The notes beneath the pieces are model-generated. The model had not been told where the DNA came from, made no database searches, and saw nothing but the letters and a program-made list of their open reading frames with translations. Below, one piece after another: positions 21,328-32,960 of a stretch of DNA of 64,000 nt. The stretch lies in the NCBI GenBank assembly GCA_033557465.1, contig CM066033.1, forward strand, positions 18,477,080 through 18,541,079. The letters run 5' to 3'. This stretch comes from Ichthyophis bannanicus (Eukaryota > Chordata > Amphibia > Gymnophiona > Ichthyophiidae). Numbering within the stretch: the first letter of the stretch is position 1; each line of letters starts with the position of its first letter. The translations under genes were made by a program, and so were the position numbers.

Positions 21328-23260
21328 CTAGTGGAAGGTTTCCTGGAGGCCAAAAGGATATCCTTAATCTGTTGAGAAAGGTTGATATCGTATAGTTCTA
21401 AGCTCTCAGCAGCCACACCATCAGGTACAAGGACTGAGGGTTGGGTTGCAGAAGAGTCCCGTTCTCCTGGGATAGAAGATCTGGTTTGGCTTGAGAAAGA
21501 CGTAGAAGCAGTGGATACCACGTCTGTCATGGCCAGCGTGGGGCTATGAGGACATATGGCCCTTGTCTCTCTGAAGTTTGAAAAGAGTCTTGGGAATGAG
21601 GGGAATGGGCAGTAGGCATATAGGAAGTCCTGACCACAGTGAAAGTGGAAAGCATCCATTGCCTGACTGTTCCGAGCAGGAATTCTGGAACAGAATCTGG
21701 GAAGTTTGGCATTCTGAGGACTTGCAAATAGGTTTATATCTGGAGTTCCTCAGATCAGAAAGATTCAAGCAATTTGCTCTGAATGAAGAGACCACTCGTG
21801 TGGCAGCAGTACTCGGCTGAATTTGTCTGCTAGGAGATTCTGTTTGCCTGGGAGATACAACGCGAGTAGGTGAATCTGAAGGCCTCTTGCAAAGGACAAC
21901 AGGTGTAGAACTTCATTGCACAACGCCTGCGAACCTATTCCACCCTGCTTGTTCACACAGAACATGGCTACCTGTTTGTCCGTCTGGACAAAAACTGTCT
22001 TGTAGCACAGATGGTTCTGGAATACTCGAAGAGCGTAGAAAATGTCTCTGAGTTCTAGTAGGTTTATGTGAAGACAAGTCTCCTGCTGGGTCCAGAGACC
22101 TTGAGTGGAGAGATTGTCCAGATGAGCTCCCCAACCCAACTTGGACACATCCGTCATCAAGGTAGCTTGGAGCAGTGGCTGCTGAAAAGATGACCCTACG
22201 AGTAGGTTTTCTAGCGATTGCCACCACTGAAGGGACGAAATGAAGCATGTCGAATTTCTGATTTTGTCCAGAAGATGACCTGATGTCTGAGTCCACTGAG
22301 AGGCTAGGGTCCATTAGGCTGCTTGCATATACAGTCGAGAATAGAGGACCACATGTACAGTGGACGCCATATGACCGAGCAACTGAAGCATTTCTCACGC
22401 AGTCAGGACAGTTTTCATTGCTGCTTGAGAAGCCAGTTGAATTATTTGAGCACAGCGGAGCTGTGGCAGGAAAGCCCTTGACTGCCGCATGTCTAGAAGA
22501 GCCCCTATGAACTCTCAGGACTGAGTAGGGGTAAGATGGAATTTTGGGAGGTTTATGACCAATCCCAGATATTGAAGAAGTTGGATTGTGCAGGAAAGAG
22601 CAGAGCTGGCCTCTGGAACTGTTGATGCTCGGATCAGCCAGTCGCCTAAGTAGGGGAAGACAAATACCCTAGAGTCCTTAGAAATACTGTTACTACTGCC
22701 ATGCATTTTGTAAAGACTCTTCCTGAAAGAGGAATCGAAGAAACCTCCTGTGTTCTGCATGAATAAGGATGTGTGTATATGCGTCCTTTAGGTCTAGAGA
22801 ACATAGCCAATCCTGACTCTGGATGTAAGGCAGAAGTGTTCCGAGAGAGATCATTTTGAATTTCTCTCAGAACAGAAACTTGTTTAACTCCCTGAGGTCC
22901 AGTATGGGCCTTTACCTTCCTGTTTTCTTTGGTATAAGGAAGTAGAGGGAGTAAAAGCCCAGGACTTGTTGAGAAAGACGTAGATCCTCTATCGCACCCT
23001 GAGAAGGAGTGAGGTAACTTCCTGATATAAGAGAGTGGTGAAGGGAGGGAGGGGCCAGAACTGAACTCTCTAGTAGTGAGGGGGGCATACTTTGGAAATG
23101 GAGTTTGTACCCCTCTTTCACTATGGAGAGAGTCCAATGCTCTGATGTTATCTGCTACCACCTCTTGGCAAAGTAACAGAGTCTGCCTGGAATGTTGAGT
23201 GGCTCTGGAATTCTTAGAGGTAGGATGACTAGGTTCTCTAGGAAGGAGTCTAAGATCTTG
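21328..23260 (-). pseudogene. DIRS-B RT-RNase H-methyltransferase-like remnant
   Basis: RNase H is well preserved at 22160-21765: MMTDVSKLGWGAHLDN, LELRDIFYALRVFQNH, VQTDKQVAMFCVNKQGG. The RT upstream is in pieces (GRVFTKCMAVVTVFLRTLGY near 22690 and FPYLGDWLIRAST, where the catalytic YLDD has become YLGD). Many stops. The C-terminal part stops at the LINE-B target site. Confidence 0.82.
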
Positions 23261-23299
23261 TGGAGGCTGTGTCTGCTGAGCTGGTTGAGCTCTAGGGAC

Positions 23300-24760
23300 T
23301 TGAGCCTTTCTTGTTGTTTCAGCTGCTGTTGCCCCTTCTGGGAAGCATGGACTGGGCAGTGGACAGTATGGGTGTAAGAAGGATAGAATTGCTTTTTCTT
23401 GTTGAAAAAGGGTTTCTTAACTGTCTTTTTCTTAGCTGGATTAGGCAGTGGTCCTTGAGAGCCTTTTTAAAATAGTGTTCTCAGACTCTATGAACTTATT
23501 CTGGCCGATAACATAGAGGCCTAAAAACATCGACGACCAAAGGCATTGAGAGTTCTTGCCTCACGGCTTGGAGGATTAGATAATTGTGTCTTGCCACTTT
23601 TAATTCATCGGATTGCCAATTCTACAACAATGGAATGGTGTGGTAACTGCATTTTTTGGAACCTGGGACACTGTGGTACCTGGTACATTGTATTGAGTCT
23701 TCGAGAATGTGGAGACACCTTTAAAGGTGTCTCCCAGATCCTAAGCATGAGGTCATGCAAAATCTGATGTATGGGAAGGGTTACGGCCTCTTTAGGGGCT
23801 GCAGGATACTTACGAATTTCAAGTTCTTCAGCTCTCTGTTCCTTCTCGGGGGCCATGGTGATTGAGAGGCCCCGAGCCACATCCCATATAAAGTCTTGAA
23901 AAGATATGTCCTCCGAAGGAAACATCTGGTGCTGCGGGGAAGGAGAGGGATCCTTCAGAAGAACCGCTCCGGTACCGATGGCGTCATCAGAAGAATCGGA
24001 AAACTCAAAGTATCGACGGGCCGGGTGCTCCCGCACTGCCTGTCGACGGTTCCGAATGAAATCGGCATCGGAATGCCTCGATACTGGACCTTCCATGCCG
24101 GACACCAAATCTAGGGCCGGCATGAGTGGTAGCGTGGAGAGCAGTGCAACGGTAAATGCAGATACATCCGGTACCTGTATTGGTACCGATGACTGCGGAA
24201 CCGATTGTAGCGGCTTTAGAAGTACGGAGGCTGCTAGCAAGGCCGCAAGACTCCGCTCAATGGCTGGGATATGTTGATCCATGGAGCCTGCCGATGTCTG
24301 TGTGTCTGCACCAGCAGAGCAGGCCACGACCCCAGAACATGGCACCAAGAGCTCTCCAGAGGTGGACGCCTTGGGAACATCTTGGGACCCCGATAATGCT
24401 TTTGAGGCAAAGACCTTCCACCGGAGTTGTTTGGCCGGTGTATGCTCCTTCAGGGCAATGCTAGAAGCATCTTGATGCTTAGAAGGAGATCTACTCTTTG
24501 AGGACTGGCCAGTCTTAGAGGAAGACCTAGGTTTGGTTGCCTGAGATCCATGGGAGGAAGATAAAGCCATGGAAGATATCGATGCAACGGACATTGCATC
24601 CGAGGCAAAAAGGATGCCAAGTTTCGCAGCTCTATTCTGCAGCCCCTCTTAGTCATCTTTCTGCAGAGGAGGCACTCCGATGGAGAATGGTCTGGGCCCA
24701 AACATTTAAGATACCAGTCATGGGTGTCGGTAGCAGAAACAGTACTGCTACATTTTGAAC
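23300..24760 (-). pseudogene. DIRS-B GAG-like remnant
   Basis: Open from 24594 to 23605 (329 codons). QLPHHSIVVELAIR aligns with QLPHHSMVVESAMHR of the DIRS-C GAG. Upstream in another frame, LGPDHSPSECLLCRKM aligns with the Cys-rich N-terminus LGPDHDPLNCGPCGKM of DIRS-C. The middle is Ser-rich. Broken by stops near 24600 and after 23605. Confidence 0.75.
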
Positions 24761-24876
24761 ATTTCTTGAAACCACTAGTTGGTTTCTCTGTTTTAAGAAA
24801 AAATAGGGCTTACAGCCCAAAATGGTGCCAAAGCACCAAGAGGGGAAAGACCATCCAGAAAAAAGCTTTTTTTTTA

Positions 24877-24912
24877 AAGAAAGAAAGAAAGAAAGAAAGA
24901 AAATAAATAAAT
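24877..24912. repeat. (GAAA)n microsatellite in DIRS-B leader
   Basis: A short array of AAAG units followed by AAATAAAT repeats, between GAG and the right terminal repeat. Confidence 0.85.
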
Positions 24913-25037
24913 GACAAACTAACAAACAAACAAACACTGATGGTACCGGTGTCAGCGTCAACGGGAAGGCAGATGCGATCACAAAAAAGAACATTTTCTG
25001 CAGTGACAGGGAATGCAGCCTGTCGGCTCCGCAGAAA

Positions 25038-25190
25038 ATGAAAAACCGAAGAGGGAGAGTTGGAAAGGCAGAAAGGCAGCAGCACAGGCGCAGTGGTACG
25101 CTCCCAAAAGCTTTCCTATAAGACGCTGGGGAGCGTTCCCGCGTGGGCTCCATCGTTGCCGACGATACCCATATGTGAAGACTACGTTCC
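25038..25190. repeat. DIRS-B right inverted terminal repeat
   Basis: Inverted partner of 14519-14667. The outer end GTTCCTGGAGAT is repeated, inverted, in the ICR. Confidence 0.85.
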
Positions 25191-25261
25191 TGCTTGTTCC
25201 TGGAGATTATTCTATGTAGAGCTATTCCCTTACTAATATACGCTGGATTGTTACTTCTTCT

Positions 25262-25870
25262 ACTCTACAGGCTCCCTCCACGGGACAGGCTCCCGCACCG
25301 CGACAAACCCAGCTCCACATCCACGGGACAGACCCCCGCAACAGGGCGACCACCACAGATCCGGCTCCACCTCCACGGGACAGGCTCCCTCCACGGGACA
25401 GGCTCCCGCAACGCGACAGATCCAGCGTCACATCCACGGGACAGGCCCCCGCACCAAGACGACCGCCACAGATCCAGCTCCACATCCACGGGACAGGCTC
25501 CCTCCACGGGACAGGCTCCCGCACCGCGACAGACCCAGCTCCACATCCACGGGACAGGCCCCCGCACCAAGGCGACCAACACAGATCCAGCTCCACACAC
25601 ACGGGACAGGCTCCCTCCACGGGACAGGCTCCCGCACCAAGGCGTCCGCCACAGATCCAGCTCCACATCCACGGGACAGGCTCCCTCCACGGGACAGGCT
25701 CCCGCACCGCATCAGATCCAGCTCCACATCCAAGGGACAGGCTCCCTCCACGGGACAGGCTCCCGCACCGCAACAGATACAGCTTCACATCCAAGGGACA
25801 GGCTCCCTCCACGGGACAGGCTCCCGCACCGCAACAGATACAACTTCACATCCCCAGGACAAGCCCCTGC
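25262..25870 (+). repeat. GC-rich tandem array at the 5' end of the L2-like LINE
   Basis: About ten imperfect units alternate between a ~60-bp type (with two CCACGGGACAGGCTCC cores) and a ~52-bp type with GCACCAAGGCGACC. The array is open in several frames on both strands because of its composition, so a 25194-25997 reading need not be a protein. Position before the coding region suggests promoter monomers, as in rodent L1. This is inference. Confidence 0.85.
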
Positions 25871-25960
25871 AACAAGTACAGCTCTCCTCAAAAAAGCAAA
25901 CAACAGACGAAAACCTAAGGACACAGGCGTCGCCCTATCAGAACATCACAAGCTATCAAC

Positions 25961-28900
25961 ATGCACACCACATACTTCCTCCCACTATACCTACTAGTCA
26001 CACAACTCCTCCCACCAACTACACACCCCCACTACCCCCAAACAAACACACCATGGTACCCACCAACTGCACTGCCATATCTCGGTCCACAACACACACA
26101 CAAAGAGACACTCGCAACCTCCCAAACAAAGAGACAAAACAGACACAAATCAAACCCCAACACCGGCCCTAAGGAAGCACACGTCGCAACAACCTCTTCC
26201 ACAAAGAAAACATCAATTGAGCTCATAAACGCCAGATCCATCTGCAACAAGATACACACTCTGGTAGACCACATTGAAGAGCGACAGCCAGACATAATAT
26301 GCATCACAGAGACATGGCTCAACCCTACCGACAGTGTACTACTCAACCAACTAGTACCGAACAACTACTCAGCATACAACTGCCCACGCATCCACAAGCG
26401 TGGAGGAGGAGTCCTAATAATAGCAAAAACAGAACTCAAGTTCAAGACACTGAATCTCACAGATACAAAGCAGTGTAACACAATTAGCATCAAGAACAAG
26501 AATATTGCAATCTGCCTAACCTACAGAGCACCCCGTGCTCCACCCGACGAACTAGCCTTCATACTCGAAGAAGCCTGTGCCATAACGTCAAACAACAAAC
26601 CAGCACTACTAATCGGAGACTTCAACCTCAAGTCCGCCAATACAAAAGATGCAGAGGCCTTCCTTCAGGCAATGTCATCACTTCAATTCACACAGATAGT
26701 CAATGCACCAACACACAGACTAGGATCATCCCCAGACCTCATCTTCGCATCAAACTACCTAACTTCAAGAGACCTAATCTCTACACCCACCATCACCCCA
26801 GTACCATGGTCTGACCATTACTTAATTGAGACAAATCTGCAATCACAAGAAGACTGGACAAGCGAAAGAGCGAACTTCCCACACACACAAAGACGATTCA
26901 AGTCCTTTGACAAGGACGAATTCATCCAGGACATAATACAACACTTGAACATTGACTCAGAGGACCTGGAGGAACAAGTTTCCAACTGGAACAATGTCCT
27001 AGCTAACGCCGCCAAACCATCCGTTGACAGGACCAAGAAACAACACCACAACAAGAGACAAAACAAACCATGGTACTCAGCAAAAATACGACAGGAAAAG
27101 AGGGAGCTCAGGAAAATTGAACGGAGATGGAGAAAAAACAAAACTACTTCCGACCAACATCTTTACCTAACAAAGCAAAAACAATACAATGAACACATCA
27201 ACCAATCAAAGAGAGAATTCCACACAAACCTGATAAATTCTTCCATCAACAAACCCAGAGAACTTTTCGAAATAGTAAAAACCCTGACAAAAGAGCAAGC
27301 AGCAGAAAGAGAAATACAAGTGGATCCACAGATATTCGCCGACCACATCAAAGACAAATTTCACTCCACAGAGCGCTCAACACCCAGTAGAACCAACAGA
27401 ACGAATGTCCACCCCAAAACCTGGGGCACATTCCACTCACCCTCAAAAGAGCAGATATCAGACATCATCTCCACAATCAACACAAGCACTGCTCCTACAG
27501 ACCCTTGCCCAGTGTCATGGGTCAAAGCCACCAAAGCAAGCCTCATACCAAACATTCATAAAATGGTACACAACTCACTCACTCAAGGACTCATGCCACA
27601 GCAATTAAAGCTTGCCTCAGTAAGACCAATCACAAGAAAAAACTTCTCTCGACAAAAAGGACCCAGCAGCATACCGACCAATCTCCAGCATACCCTTCCT
27701 CGCAAAAATAATCGAAAAGACGGTTCAACTACAACTTCAGGAACACATTGACGAACACGGAACTCTCGACGACAACCAACACGGATTTCGTCCCAACCAT
27801 GGAGTCGAAACTCTCCTGATCTACCTCTTCGACAGCATCATAAGAATAATTGACGACATCAGGAATGGAATTATAATGATCTTCATCGACATCTCCTCAG
27901 CGTTCGACACAGTTGATCACAATATACTCCTGGAGAGACTGAAGAACACTGGTATACACGGTACCACTCTAAAATGGTTCCACTCGTACCTAACAGAAAG
28001 ACAGCTACAGGTCAAGGTGGGACAGGACACCTCCCGGCCCATAAACGTCCAACAAGGAGTACCACAAGGATCCGCACTCTCAGCACTCCTTTTTAACATC
28101 TACATCCAACCAATATGCAACATTATGAAAGAGAACAACATCCAATACACAATATACGCAGACGATATAATGGTATACTCCCCGATATCAATCGAAAACC
28201 CGGACTTCTCTAAGATAGCAGACTGCCTTACCCAAATGGCGAAGTGGTGCCAAAACAACAATCTAGCTATAAACTACAACAAGACTGAAGCTTTAATCAT
28301 CACTCGAAACCAAAGCTTCACACACCCACCAAACATAAAGATACAAAGCACCACGATACCGATAAGATCGGAGGTGAGATACCTCGGGGTTACTCTGGAC
28401 AGTAAACTCAACCTCAAACCACACATAGACAAAACAATCCAAAAAGCATATTACAGGATGCGAATCATCAGGAGACTGAAACCACTCCTCGCTCCAGAAC
28501 ACTTCCGTACAGTCTGTCAAGCACTGATAACCCCAATACTGGACTTCTGCAATCCGATATACCTCGGACTACCAAAACAAGCTCTCAAACCACTACAGCT
28601 GGCACAAAACACTGCAGCTCGAATCATATCCGGAGCCGCAAGGCAGGAGCACATCACACCTACACTAAAGGACTTACACTGGCTCCCAATCATTGCTCGC
28701 ATCAGATACAAGACTATCATAAACCTATTTAAGATAAAAGAACACACATCAGCCAACAGCCTCCACCTGCTCATACAACCGGAAACCAGCGCACGTCCCA
28801 GAAGAAGTCAAACACGCAACCGAGTCAGCACCCCAAATGAGTACAAGCACACACGCAAGGACACAACAGACAGAGCTCTCTCCATGGCTGCTCCAACAAT

Positions 28901-29006
28901 ATGGAACAATCTACCGGACGATCTAAGGGCAACTCCAGACCTCAAAGACTTCAGAAAACAACTGAAAACCATGCTGTTCATAGAGCACTATGGTCACATC
29001 ACATAA
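25961..29006 (+). pseudogene. L2-like LINE endonuclease-reverse transcriptase
   Basis: Endonuclease: INARSICNKIHTLVDHI, CITETWLNP, LLIGDFNLKSANTKD and VPWSDHYLIE are all present in order. RT: IFIDISSAFDTVDHNILLER (block A), QGVPQGSALSALLFNIYI (block B) and IYADDIMVYSPI (block C, catalytic DD intact). The C-terminal LHWLPIIARIRYK and ALSMAAPTIWNNLPDDLR blocks are typical of L2. The endonuclease frame runs 25961-27751 and RT continues in another frame to 29006, joined by one frameshift near 27650. Otherwise complete and about 1,000 codons long. Confidence 0.9.
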
Positions 29007-29369
29007 CCTAAGAGAATGGATAACAGCACTCCAATCCTCCCAAACAACTGAATATATATAAAATATGATTCTAGCACCACTGTAAATAGCCCACCCTGTA
29101 TATAGCTCAAACAAATCAAGCACCCAACACATCCCTCACACAACTAAGTTTTATCCTCACTGCATGTACAACACACACACTTTACCTGATTGCTTGCTGT
29201 GATACCACCTTGATTATTAAGAAAAGGCGGTTTAGAAATACTGTTAAATAAAATAAATAAATAAATAAATACTCTCTGATATTTATTTACATCTTCCTGT
29301 TCAAGTTCATTTATATCACATTAAACCTTGAGAGACATATTTTAAGTTTTCCTCAGTTTTCCTCTAAGG

Positions 29370-29553
29370 CAGTGGTTTTTAACCTGGTCCTCTGGGACCT
29401 CTAGGCCAGTCAGGTTTTCAGGATATCCACAATGAATATTCATGAGAAAGATCTACATACAATGGAAGCAGTGCATGCAGATCTATCTCATTGTGGATAT
29501 CCTGAAAACCTGACGGGCCTGGGGGTCCCAGAGGACTGGGCTGAGAACCACTG
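29370..29553. mobile_element. hAT-type MITE
   Basis: Terminal inverted repeats start CAGTGGTTTTTAACCTGGTC and end in CTGAGAACCACTG. Flanks CTCTAAGG (29362-29369) and CTCTAGGG (29554-29561) form an 8-bp target duplication with one mismatch. The interior is largely palindromic (GGATATCCACAATGAATATT against GTGGATATCCTGAAAACC). No coding capacity. Confidence 0.85.
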
Positions 29554-29714
29554 CTCTAGGGTAATGTTTTAGCACATTTCTCCAGGCCAAAAATCATCCT
29601 GATGTTATCTAAAAAGCTTTTCACTAGATGAAATTATTCCACTAAGTATTCAACATGAGACCCTTAGAGTAGACTATGTCATGTTTTTATTGAGGAGATG
29701 TTGAATGAAAACAT

Positions 29715-29995
29715 ATCACATTAGGAACATAAATGGTTTCTCTCCAGTGTACTCTGGTTTAATAATAGAGACAGACTCTGGCTGTTTATTTTTATACTTT
29801 TATGAGGGAGCAATTTCTGCAAATGGGTGAGTTTTGCACATACCATGACTGTCATGAACCTCACTCCTAAGCCAGGGTATGTGGGGTATGATCTCAGTCT
29901 CTCAAATTTACTGCTAATGCTCAGCATAGTACTTGCTTTGTGCCAAAGAGAAGCCTCCCTTTTGAGTTTGTCAGACGGCTGCCTAGGGTGAGAAC
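29715..29995 (-). pseudogene. REL-type LINE tail joined to a zinc-finger fragment
   Basis: On the minus strand, a LINE 3' tail (29990-29830, with CATACCCTGGCTTAGGAGTG) is followed after a short spacer by a piece of C2H2 coding (about 29760-29725), where TACACTGGAGAGAAACCATT encodes the linker YTGEKPF. The same tail recurs at 32536, 33607 and 34028, each time beside finger sequence. Confidence 0.65.
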
Positions 29996-30566
29996 CTATA
30001 CAATCTTGACGATGCATATATTCATATGATTCTTGCAAGGTATTGTGGGTAATGTAGTTCATTCACTCCAAACACAGCTGAAGACAATAATTTAGTTGTG
30101 AAACCAGTGGTAAAGCCAATAAAACACTTCTTTTATTGATGGGGGTTTAATTCACCCAGCACAAGTATGCTTGGTAGCATATAAATAAGGTTACTTGCTT
30201 GCAGTGCTTAAATTGATAACATAAAGTCACAAATCAAATCAGGAAAACAACCTTCAACTTGTCAGGCAACTAGCTAATGTTTTCTTAGCAAATAATTACC
30301 AAATGAAAAGGCACAAAGAAATAAATGAACTTTGCTTGTTAGGTTAACTTCTGCTTATTTTCCACACAGATCCAGCAGTGATTCTCTCCTTGCTCACACA
30401 CACAATTAGGTGCAGCTTTAATTACTATCAATTGTCCAGCTGAAACCCTTTAGCTGACTGGCTGATACTGTGTGAGCCCAAATCCTGCTTTAGGAGCTGT
30501 TCTTAGTGGATTTAAAGAACAAAGTTATGTTTCTTTGTGATGGCTGATGTGTTTGCTCACAGAAAG
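29996..30566 (-). other. 3' flank of the second unknown-ORF element
   Basis: Non-coding. On the minus strand AATAAAAG occurs at about 30121-30131, then CACCCTAGGCAGCCGTCTG at about 29990, matching the arrangement after the ORF at 11136-11966. No other feature seen. Confidence 0.4.
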
Positions 30567-31436
30567 CTAGCAATAGCATTTGGATAAAGAACAGTCCATG
30601 TAATCAATAGATTCATCTGTTGTAATTCCCCCTTCATCAATCAGCATAGGGTCACTATCATACATTGGCACAGACGAGTCTTTCAATAAGGCACTATCAT
30701 GAAAATGCTTATTCTCTTGCTGCCATTCACTATTATAGATAGGGTCTGGATCAGTGTTCATACCTGAGCCTCTCCTGCTGTCATAGTTCCTCTCTGTATA
30801 GCCTGGCCAGTATGTAATCCAGTTCTTATGTCCAGCCTTCCAATCTTGATCCCTGGACACTGGATCTCCTCTCACATACCTTCTGGCATAGGTCTTAAAG
30901 TCCCTTCCACGTGCAGCCTTCTCTCTCACAGGTAGCCACTGGTGATTCCTATCTCTGCCACTCCATTCCTCTGGCTGACTCCAGTTCAATGGTCTCTGCT
31001 GGCTCTTGGAATACCTCCCAGTATAGGTACTGCCTTGGACTCTCCTAGACCTCTCAATGGCCTTTCTTCTCTTCCTTCCAGAGGGTTTCTTTCCGTCTCT
31101 ATCCTTTTGGCTTGGCTTCTGCTTCTCGAGATGATGTTGGTGCTTGAGCTTGAAGCTGGGCTGGAGCTTGTTATCTGTAGAATAAGCTCTATTCTTATTC
31201 TGTCTTAATGTGTGCTCCTCCCTAACACAGCGCAGCTGTGCTGAATCAGGCCCTGCCCTTTGAGATGAGTGCTTAGGGATTACCTCATAGCTCTCTTGAT
31301 TGAACACACGTTTTCTCACTTCAGCCCCCCTCATGGCTGCTGGAAACCTGGTGCATTCTGGGACTGGTAGTCTTTTGTGTGAAAACTCTGTTTTCTTACT
31401 TCTACCAGAACTGACAGGTTGCTTGTTCAGAGTCAC
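30567..31436 (-). CDS. Unrecognised 289-codon ORF, related to that at 11136
   Basis: Family not recognised. The protein is strongly basic in the first two thirds (KKPSGRKRRKAIERSRR, GRDFKTYARRYVRGD), rich in Trp/Tyr/Arg in the middle, and turns acidic at the end (MLIDEGGITTDESIDYMDCS). The C-terminal IDY-MDC-(S/T)-L motif and the 3' flank match the ORF at 11136-11966. The frame stays open upstream of the first Met, so the true start may be further 5'. It lies downstream of a REL-type LINE fragment on the same strand; whether they belong together is unknown. Confidence 0.45.
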   Translation of the reverse strand: MTLNKQPVSSGRSKKTEFSHKRLPVPECTRFPAAMRGAEVRKRVFNQESYEVIPKHSSQRAGPDSAQLRCVREEHTLRQNKNRAYSTDNKLQPSFKLKHQHHLEKQKPSQKDRDGKKPSGRKRRKAIERSRRVQGSTYTGRYSKSQQRPLNWSQPEEWSGRDRNHQWLPVREKAARGRDFKTYARRYVRGDPVSRDQDWKAGHKNWITYWPGYTERNYDSRRGSGMNTDPDPIYNSEWQQENKHFHDSALLKDSSVPMYDSDPMLIDEGGITTDESIDYMDCSLSKCYC

Positions 31437-31499
31437 ATCATCTTTTCTATAGCTCCTACCTGAGCTATGATAAGCTTCCTTATCACAAGTTCCTAAAAT

Positions 31500-31925
31500 G
31501 TTACTTGTATAGGTAATTTATCAAGGCATGCTGGAAATTCCCATTAATTAAGTCTTTGGTACCCAATACAATGGGAAGTAACTCGGTATCCTTCTGCCAC
31601 ATTCTCTTGGTCATTGACTGCATTTCTTGGTACTTGAAGATTTTATCCCTCTCAATGCAATTCACAGAATAATCGCTTGGAACTGACACCGCTACAATCA
31701 ATGCCGCTCTGGTGTTTTTCTATTTTACCACTATATCTGGCTTCCTCACCTCCAGCTTTTTATCGGTCAGAATGGGAGTATCCAGGGTGATCATAACCTC
31801 TTCATTCTCTGTAATTCTTTTAGGGTCATGATCCCAGTGCTTTTCAGGCACAGTGATGTTGTAGTATTTACAGAGTTTCCAACAGATGAGGCATGCCACT
31901 TTCTTATTTTATCTCCAGACATTCA
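31500..31925 (-). pseudogene. REL-endonuclease-type LINE, C-terminal domain remnant
   Basis: Fragments read ACLICWKLCKYYNI (CCHC-like), HWDHDPKRITENEEV, RKPDIVV, about a dozen residues, then IVAVSVPSDYSV and ELLPIVLGTKDLINGNFQ. The (K/R)PD-x(about 12)-(D/E)-type spacing and DVAVP-like strand are typical of the restriction-like endonuclease at the end of R2/R4/NeSL-type LINEs. One stop lies inside the motif and the acidic residue before VAVP is replaced. The exact clade cannot be set from this piece. Confidence 0.6.
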
Positions 31926-32529
31926 TTTGTAGGTCAGGTATTTGATTGAAGCTGATCATCTTAGATATGAAAAAGACTCGTCTCTTTGGCTTTAAAATTT
32001 AGAAGTGGCAAGACTGTGTGGTGGCTCCTAATGCAAGCTCTTTTTTAGCTGAAACATTGATGTTCAGCGTAACTCCGCAGTATCTTTTTGACATCTAAGA
32101 CAATCACTTTGTTTCCTTTGCTGTTGAAAGTTTGTTGCAGCTTTGGATATATGCCGCTCTGAAGTAGATTTCTGTATATTTGAGCCATGCTGCTTGTGAC
32201 CTGATGCTCTGGAAATGCTTCTTAAAGATAAGTGACTCTTTTCTGTTTTTGCTTTTGAGATCTGATTTTGAAGTAATGTGGTTTTGTGAAGTTTTAAAAC
32301 ATTTTTCACAAAGATCATATTAAGTTAATATAAAGATTGCTTATTTGTTGGGAGGTGGAATCGAATGATGAGGCTGAGGTGATCAGAGACTTGCAGTTAA
32401 GGGTCTGAAGTGATGCCTGTGGATGCCTCACTTTCCCTTCACATACACACATACATACATATATTTCTTGGCACCTTTGAGGTGTTGAGTTTTGTTTGAC
32501 CCATTGTTTTTTGTTTTGTTTATTTACTT
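31926..32529. other. No gene seen
   Basis: AT-rich sequence without a supported ORF. An 84-codon minus frame at 32064-32318 shows no recognisable domain. Possibly more of the decayed LINE. Confidence 0.4.
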
Positions 32530-32960
32530 TTGCAGATACTGTGACACTCATGAACCTCACTCCTAAGCCAGGGTATGTAAAGTATCAACTCAGTCTCTAG
32601 GATTTACTGCTAGCGCTTGCCTTAGTAGTTGCATTGTGCCAAGAGAGTTTCCTTCTGGAGTTCATAAGACATAACATATATGGGCAATTTGTTAATATGT
32701 GACTTGAAGTTCTCCTTTATCAAGCTTGTGGCTCCCACAATGATAGGATATATTTCTGTCTTTCTGCCACATTTTCTTGGTGCTTCAGAATCTTCTCCCG
32801 CTCCACATGAGTCACAGAATAATCTCTTGGAATAGACACCTCTCTCCAGTGTGCATGCTGTCATTAATTCTCAGTCTAGCTAGCTTTGTTAGCAATCTTT
32901 TCATCACATTCAGAACATGTAACTAGTTTCTCTTCGAACAGTTTCTCTAAATGAATTAGT
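32530..32960 (-). pseudogene. Zinc-finger fragment fused to REL-type LINE C-terminus
   Basis: On the minus strand 32960-32865 reads through a decayed finger (TCSECDEKIANKAS in one frame, then HAHWRE where HTGE is expected), then passes without spacer into LINE sequence at about 32840 (EIYPIIVGATSLIKENFKSH, LQKETLLAQCNY). The LINE tail CATACCCTGGCTTAGGAGTG ends near 32540. This is the second finger-LINE junction of the locus. Confidence 0.6.

Larger units (their letters stand above)
14474..25207 (-). mobile_element. DIRS-B, degraded DIRS element carrying LINE-B
   Basis: Minus-strand DIRS with left end AGCGTAGTTACTCGCCTGTA, inverted terminal repeats (14519-14667 and 25038-25190) and ICR (14758-14870). 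GAG lies at 23300-24760, RT/RNase H at 21328-23260 and recombinase at 14884-15939. The 5.4-kb LINE-B (15956-21311) inserted between RNase H and recombinase. Without LINE-B the element is about 5.4 kb. Terminal sequences place it in the DIRS-C subfamily. Coding regions hold many stops, so it is much older than DIRS-C. Confidence 0.9.
25208..29270 (+). mobile_element. L2-like LINE, nearly complete
   Basis: Four kilobases with a GC-rich tandem 5' array (25262-25870), one long coding region for endonuclease and RT (25961-29006), and a 3' end reading TGATACCACCTTGATTATTA and a (AAAT)n tail at 29250-29270. The short 3' tail repeat is typical of L2 elements, which often lack target duplications. Only one frameshift (near 27650) breaks the coding region, so the copy is fairly young. 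Confidence 0.9.

Noticed and set aside
25222..25812. Minus-strand frames of up to 196 codons over the L2 5' array
   Set aside because: Open only because the GC-rich tandem units lack stops in several frames; no domain, and opposite to the LINE.
25262..25870. CRISPR-like repeat array
   Set aside because: Units are imperfect, spacers are absent and the context is a vertebrate LINE.
25194..25997. 267-codon plus frame across the tandem array as a separate gene
   Set aside because: Repetitive composition, not in frame with the endonuclease, and explained by the array.
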